Positions 10,091 to 12,357 of a DNA stretch of 12,357 nt are shown piece by piece. This stretch comes from Smittium culicis (Eukaryota; Kickxellomycota; Harpellomycetes; Harpellales; Legeriomycetaceae). Both the position numbers and the translations under genes were made by a program. The notes beneath the pieces were generated by a model. The model searched no databases. It was not told the DNA's origin and saw only the letters and a program-made list of their open reading frames with translations. Position 1 is the first letter of the stretch; every line of letters starts with the position of its first letter. The stretch is taken from NCBI GenBank assembly GCA_001970855.1, contig LSSN01002434.1:1-12357 (forward strand), read 5' to 3'.

Positions 10091-10188
10091 CTTCATTTCG
10101 ACGTCCTTAGGAAACGATTGTACAGATCCAAGGATAAGTATAAAGCTGAGTGTACGCCAGCTAATACCCAAAACATAAACAAAGCAAA

Positions 10189-10248
10189 AGTGATGCAAAG
10201 TATAATACAGTATAGTACAGTGTAGTTAAACGATGCAGAGTGATGCAA
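10189..10248 (+). repeat. Six consecutive degenerate 10-bp units
   Basis: The tract divides into AGTGATGCAA, AGTATAATAC, AGTATAGTAC, AGTGTAGTTA, AACGATGCAG and AGTGATGCAA. The first and last units are identical and exactly 50 bp apart, and the second and third differ at one base. A 10-bp period matches the DNA helical turn, so a phased protein-binding array is conceivable. Simple tandem duplication with decay is the plainer reading. Confidence 0.45.
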
Positions 10249-10309
10249 AATCTCTGGGAAAGTGGGAAGGAAGTGCAGATTAGATCCCTTAACTCGATTA
10301 CTAATCACG

Positions 10310-10951
10310 TCTTTACTGTCCAGTAATATGATGTGGAAAAAATGCAGATACTGCGGCTAATCTGATTAGCAGATCTGGCAGCACTTGAACTAAATTTAGG
10401 CAAAGCTTTTTTTGCAACAATAAGAATGCTGCCAAAATAATAGAGTGTATAGCTTCTAGCCACCATCCTACTCAATAATAAAAGTACTCCAATAGCATCT
10501 AAACAATCCCCATTTTCTGAGTCATTTCAAACTATGCTTTAATCAAATAACTTCAATTGTTTCAGACTTTTAAAAGATTTTTGATTAAAAAATTTATTAT
10601 ACCAAACATAAATCAGAACCTGTCTAAAAAAAAAAAAAAATCGTAATAAAATGACAATAAAATCACGTAAAATGATCTAATGTTTGTAATTCTTTATACT
10701 CATTAACTGACTATAAATCAAATATATAAAAACTAAATATACACCCATTCGGATTCCAAATTTTTACTATCTGAAAATATTTTACTACTTTTTAAAAATA
10801 TATCAACTTACTGCGACTTGATCTACTTTATTTTTTAACCAACCCGCTATAAACAAGGCTACTTATTTGCGAAAATATACACTTTTCCCTTTTAAATAAC
10901 GGATACTAAATCATATACCTACTTTGAACTTTTCAGTAAACGCTTTAAACA
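10310..10951 (+). promoter_or_regulatory. Upstream region of the MFS transporter gene
   Basis: No gene is seen in this 640-bp stretch. It holds an A15 run at about 10627-10641, a TATATAAA element at 10723-10730 (222 bp before the ATG), and pyrimidine-rich patches such as ACTTTTCCCTTTT near 10881, as found in many fungal promoters. TTTTCAG at 10930-10936, just before the start codon, resembles a 3' splice site, so a 5'-UTR intron is possible, but no convincing donor was found. Promoter function is inferred from position and composition only. Confidence 0.4.
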
Positions 10952-12283
10952 ATGTCTAACGCAGTATCACAATTGGACGCTGATATTCCTCAAAATATCG
11001 GACAATTCGAGAATGACTCTGAATCCATTCGACATCAACCTAAAGCTGATGCTGTAGGAACCGAAATCTCTGACGAAAAAATTCCGCCTCCAGATACAGG
11101 ATACGCATGGGTCATTCTTGCCGCGGGAACTTTGAACTTTATGATTTCTTTTGGCAGTTTCAATGCTTTTGGCGTCTTTTCCACTTATTATTTACTAACC
11201 ATTTTTAAAGACATCGACGCTGACGTTGTTGCCTGGATCAGCAACGTAACAATAACAATGACTCTTATCGGCGGTCTAACCGCCAGCTCTATAATTAGTA
11301 AAGTTGGTATTCGAAACACTTGTTATATAGGCACTGCCATAGGAACAATCGGCCTGATTCTCTCCTCTTTCTCAGCTAAAATTTGGCAGCTAGTTATCAC
11401 CCAAGGAATCATTTATGGCTTTGGCTCGTCTTTATTCGTCAATATCTCTTTGCTGGTCCAAGCTCTTTGGTTCCAGAAAAGGCTTGGTTTAGCTATTGGA
11501 ATAATTTCTTCTGGTGCTGGATTAGGCTCTTTGATCATGGTCCCCTTGATAACTTCAACAATATCTAAAATGGGAATCAGCTGGTCTTTCCGTATCCTCG
11601 CAATTGTTTATTTCATCTCTACAGGTATCGGCGGTTTCCTACTTAAACCCCGCGCCGAGTTCAAGCCCAACAGTAAAATTTTCGATTTCAGAATGTTAAA
11701 AGATCCTTTCTTAAATATCTTGAATGCCGCTGGCTTCTTCATACAAGTTGGCTACACCGTCCCTCTACTCTACTTCCCTGCAAGCTTAAAAGCCCTAGGT
11801 TACTCTCAGACATTCTCCACTAATTTCATTATGGTATACAGCGTTACCTCCATCATCGGCCGCTTAGTCTCTGGCCAGCTCGCTGACAGTATAAAACCAA
11901 TAAATATCCTCATTGTTTGCCATTTCATCACCTCTGTTGCCATCTTCACACTGTGGCTGCTAGGCAAATCGCTCGCTCCATACGCTATCTTCTTTGCCCT
12001 ATATGGCCTTTTTGGCGTTAATTTCTTCTCCCTTGGCCCCTCCATGATCTCTGCAAGGTACCCCATCAAACGCGTCTCCCAAGCCAATGCCCTCTATTTC
12101 TTGGTCCTTGGACTATCCGTTTTTATCGGCATCCCTCTCATTGGCCTCGCTTTTCAAAAGCTTGGCAATAGAGTCCATTTTGAGCAGATCATCATAATTA
12201 GCGGTACTTGCTTCACCATCTCGCTCATTTTCCTACTCATCCTCAGATTCTCAATGCACAAATTTCCTCTCCCTGGTGAATAA
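10952..12283 (+). CDS. MFS transporter, monocarboxylate porter (MCT/Mch) type
   Basis: An intronless frame of 443 residues, within the usual size of the family. An in-frame TAA at 10946-10948 and an A at -3 support this ATG. Residues 1-50 are hydrophilic and acidic, hence cytosolic. About twelve membrane segments follow, starting near residues 51, 92, 122, 146, 178, 212, 252, 288, 316, 342, 378 and 412, with a central loop at about 233-251. The family signature before TM1, normally PDGGYGWV, appears as PDTGYAWV (48-54). The TM4-TM5 loop and TM5 read QKRLGLAIGIISSGAGLG, a clear match to the conserved RRGLAxGIAxSGxxxG block. IGRLVSGQLAD (302-312) is the TM8-9 MFS loop motif. Members move monocarboxylates, riboflavin or related organic solutes across the plasma membrane or organelle membranes. 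The substrate here cannot be told. The gene is markedly richer in C than the rest of the window, especially in its 3' half. Confidence 0.95.
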   Translation: MSNAVSQLDADIPQNIGQFENDSESIRHQPKADAVGTEISDEKIPPPDTGYAWVILAAGTLNFMISFGSFNAFGVFSTYYLLTIFKDIDADVVAWISNVTITMTLIGGLTASSIISKVGIRNTCYIGTAIGTIGLILSSFSAKIWQLVITQGIIYGFGSSLFVNISLLVQALWFQKRLGLAIGIISSGAGLGSLIMVPLITSTISKMGISWSFRILAIVYFISTGIGGFLLKPRAEFKPNSKIFDFRMLKDPFLNILNAAGFFIQVGYTVPLLYFPASLKALGYSQTFSTNFIMVYSVTSIIGRLVSGQLADSIKPINILIVCHFITSVAIFTLWLLGKSLAPYAIFFALYGLFGVNFFSLGPSMISARYPIKRVSQANALYFLVLGLSVFIGIPLIGLAFQKLGNRVHFEQIIIISGTCFTISLIFLLILRFSMHKFPLPGE

Positions 12284-12357
12284 TCATTACCTCCTCAAAA
12301 TATTTCCAATACTCCCCTGTTTTTTTTTTTAACTTTCCAACTCTTTTTTTTTTTTTT
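12284..12357 (+). other. 3' flank of the transporter gene ending in a T-run
   Basis: The short flank is pyrimidine-rich with two T-runs, the second reaching the last base of the window. No canonical AATAAA is visible. Because the window stops inside a homopolymer, this may be a contig end, and the true 3' UTR may be cut off. Confidence 0.4.

Noticed and set aside
10093..10308. Minus-strand 71-codon frame with one hydrophobic stretch
   Set aside because: The hydrophobic segment coincides with the 10-bp repeat tract read backwards. No homologous family and no supporting promoter or neighbours.
11383..11568. Plus-strand frame inside the transporter
   Set aside because: Alternate-frame shadow of the MFS gene with no start context or motif.
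11806..12087. Minus-strand 93-codon frame
   Set aside because: Antisense shadow of the MFS gene, created by its composition.
12340..12357. Terminal T-run as a terminator
   Set aside because: No hairpin precedes it, and T-run terminators are not expected for a protein-coding nuclear gene. It more likely marks where the sequence was cut.

Overview
The window looks like part of a nuclear contig from an AT-rich fungus. Three things point that way: very AT-rich spacers, a gene split by many short GT-AG introns (67-114 nt), and a fungal monocarboxylate-porter-type MFS transporter. An early-diverging lineage such as Kickxellomycotina/Harpellales would fit, but that placement is inference from style, not from a marker gene.

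Layout. (1) Positions about 1-3959, minus strand: one gene broken into at least 11 exons. Every splice junction I chose (GT...AG) keeps the reading phase, and the exons sum to exactly 959 codons. The product is a large, mostly helical protein. Its C-terminal part shows by-eye resemblance to symplekin/Pta1, a scaffold of mRNA 3'-end processing. Both ends are uncertain. The stop at 184-186 lies inside a good 5' splice site (GTAAGA), so the gene may continue off the left edge. If the protein is symplekin-like, its N-terminal HEAT domain is missing and might lie in exons upstream of 3959. (2) 3960 to about 7100: extremely AT-rich with no convincing gene. A few less AT-rich pockets and one intron-like segment occur on the minus strand. 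(3) About 7430-9157, plus strand: short interrupted open segments that, in order, resemble parts of a Ser/Thr protein kinase (RNIV region, HRDIKxxN, DFG activation segment, C-lobe). Poly-T/CAG acceptor-like and GTGAGT/GTAAGT donor-like sites are present. I read this as a decayed kinase gene, or an intron-rich gene I cannot assemble, at modest confidence. (4) About 7549-10090 carries G-runs only on the plus strand, a slightly GC-richer pocket at 9780-10080, and a 10-bp periodic tract at 10189-10248. (5) 10952-12283, plus strand: an intact, intronless 443-residue MFS transporter whose base composition differs clearly from the rest of the window.

The two solid genes face away from each other with almost 7 kb between them, and nothing suggests that they work together. 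I see no tRNA, rRNA, CRISPR array or complete mobile element. The strongest new information is the reconstructed multi-exon gene and the possible kinase relic in what would otherwise be called an empty spacer.
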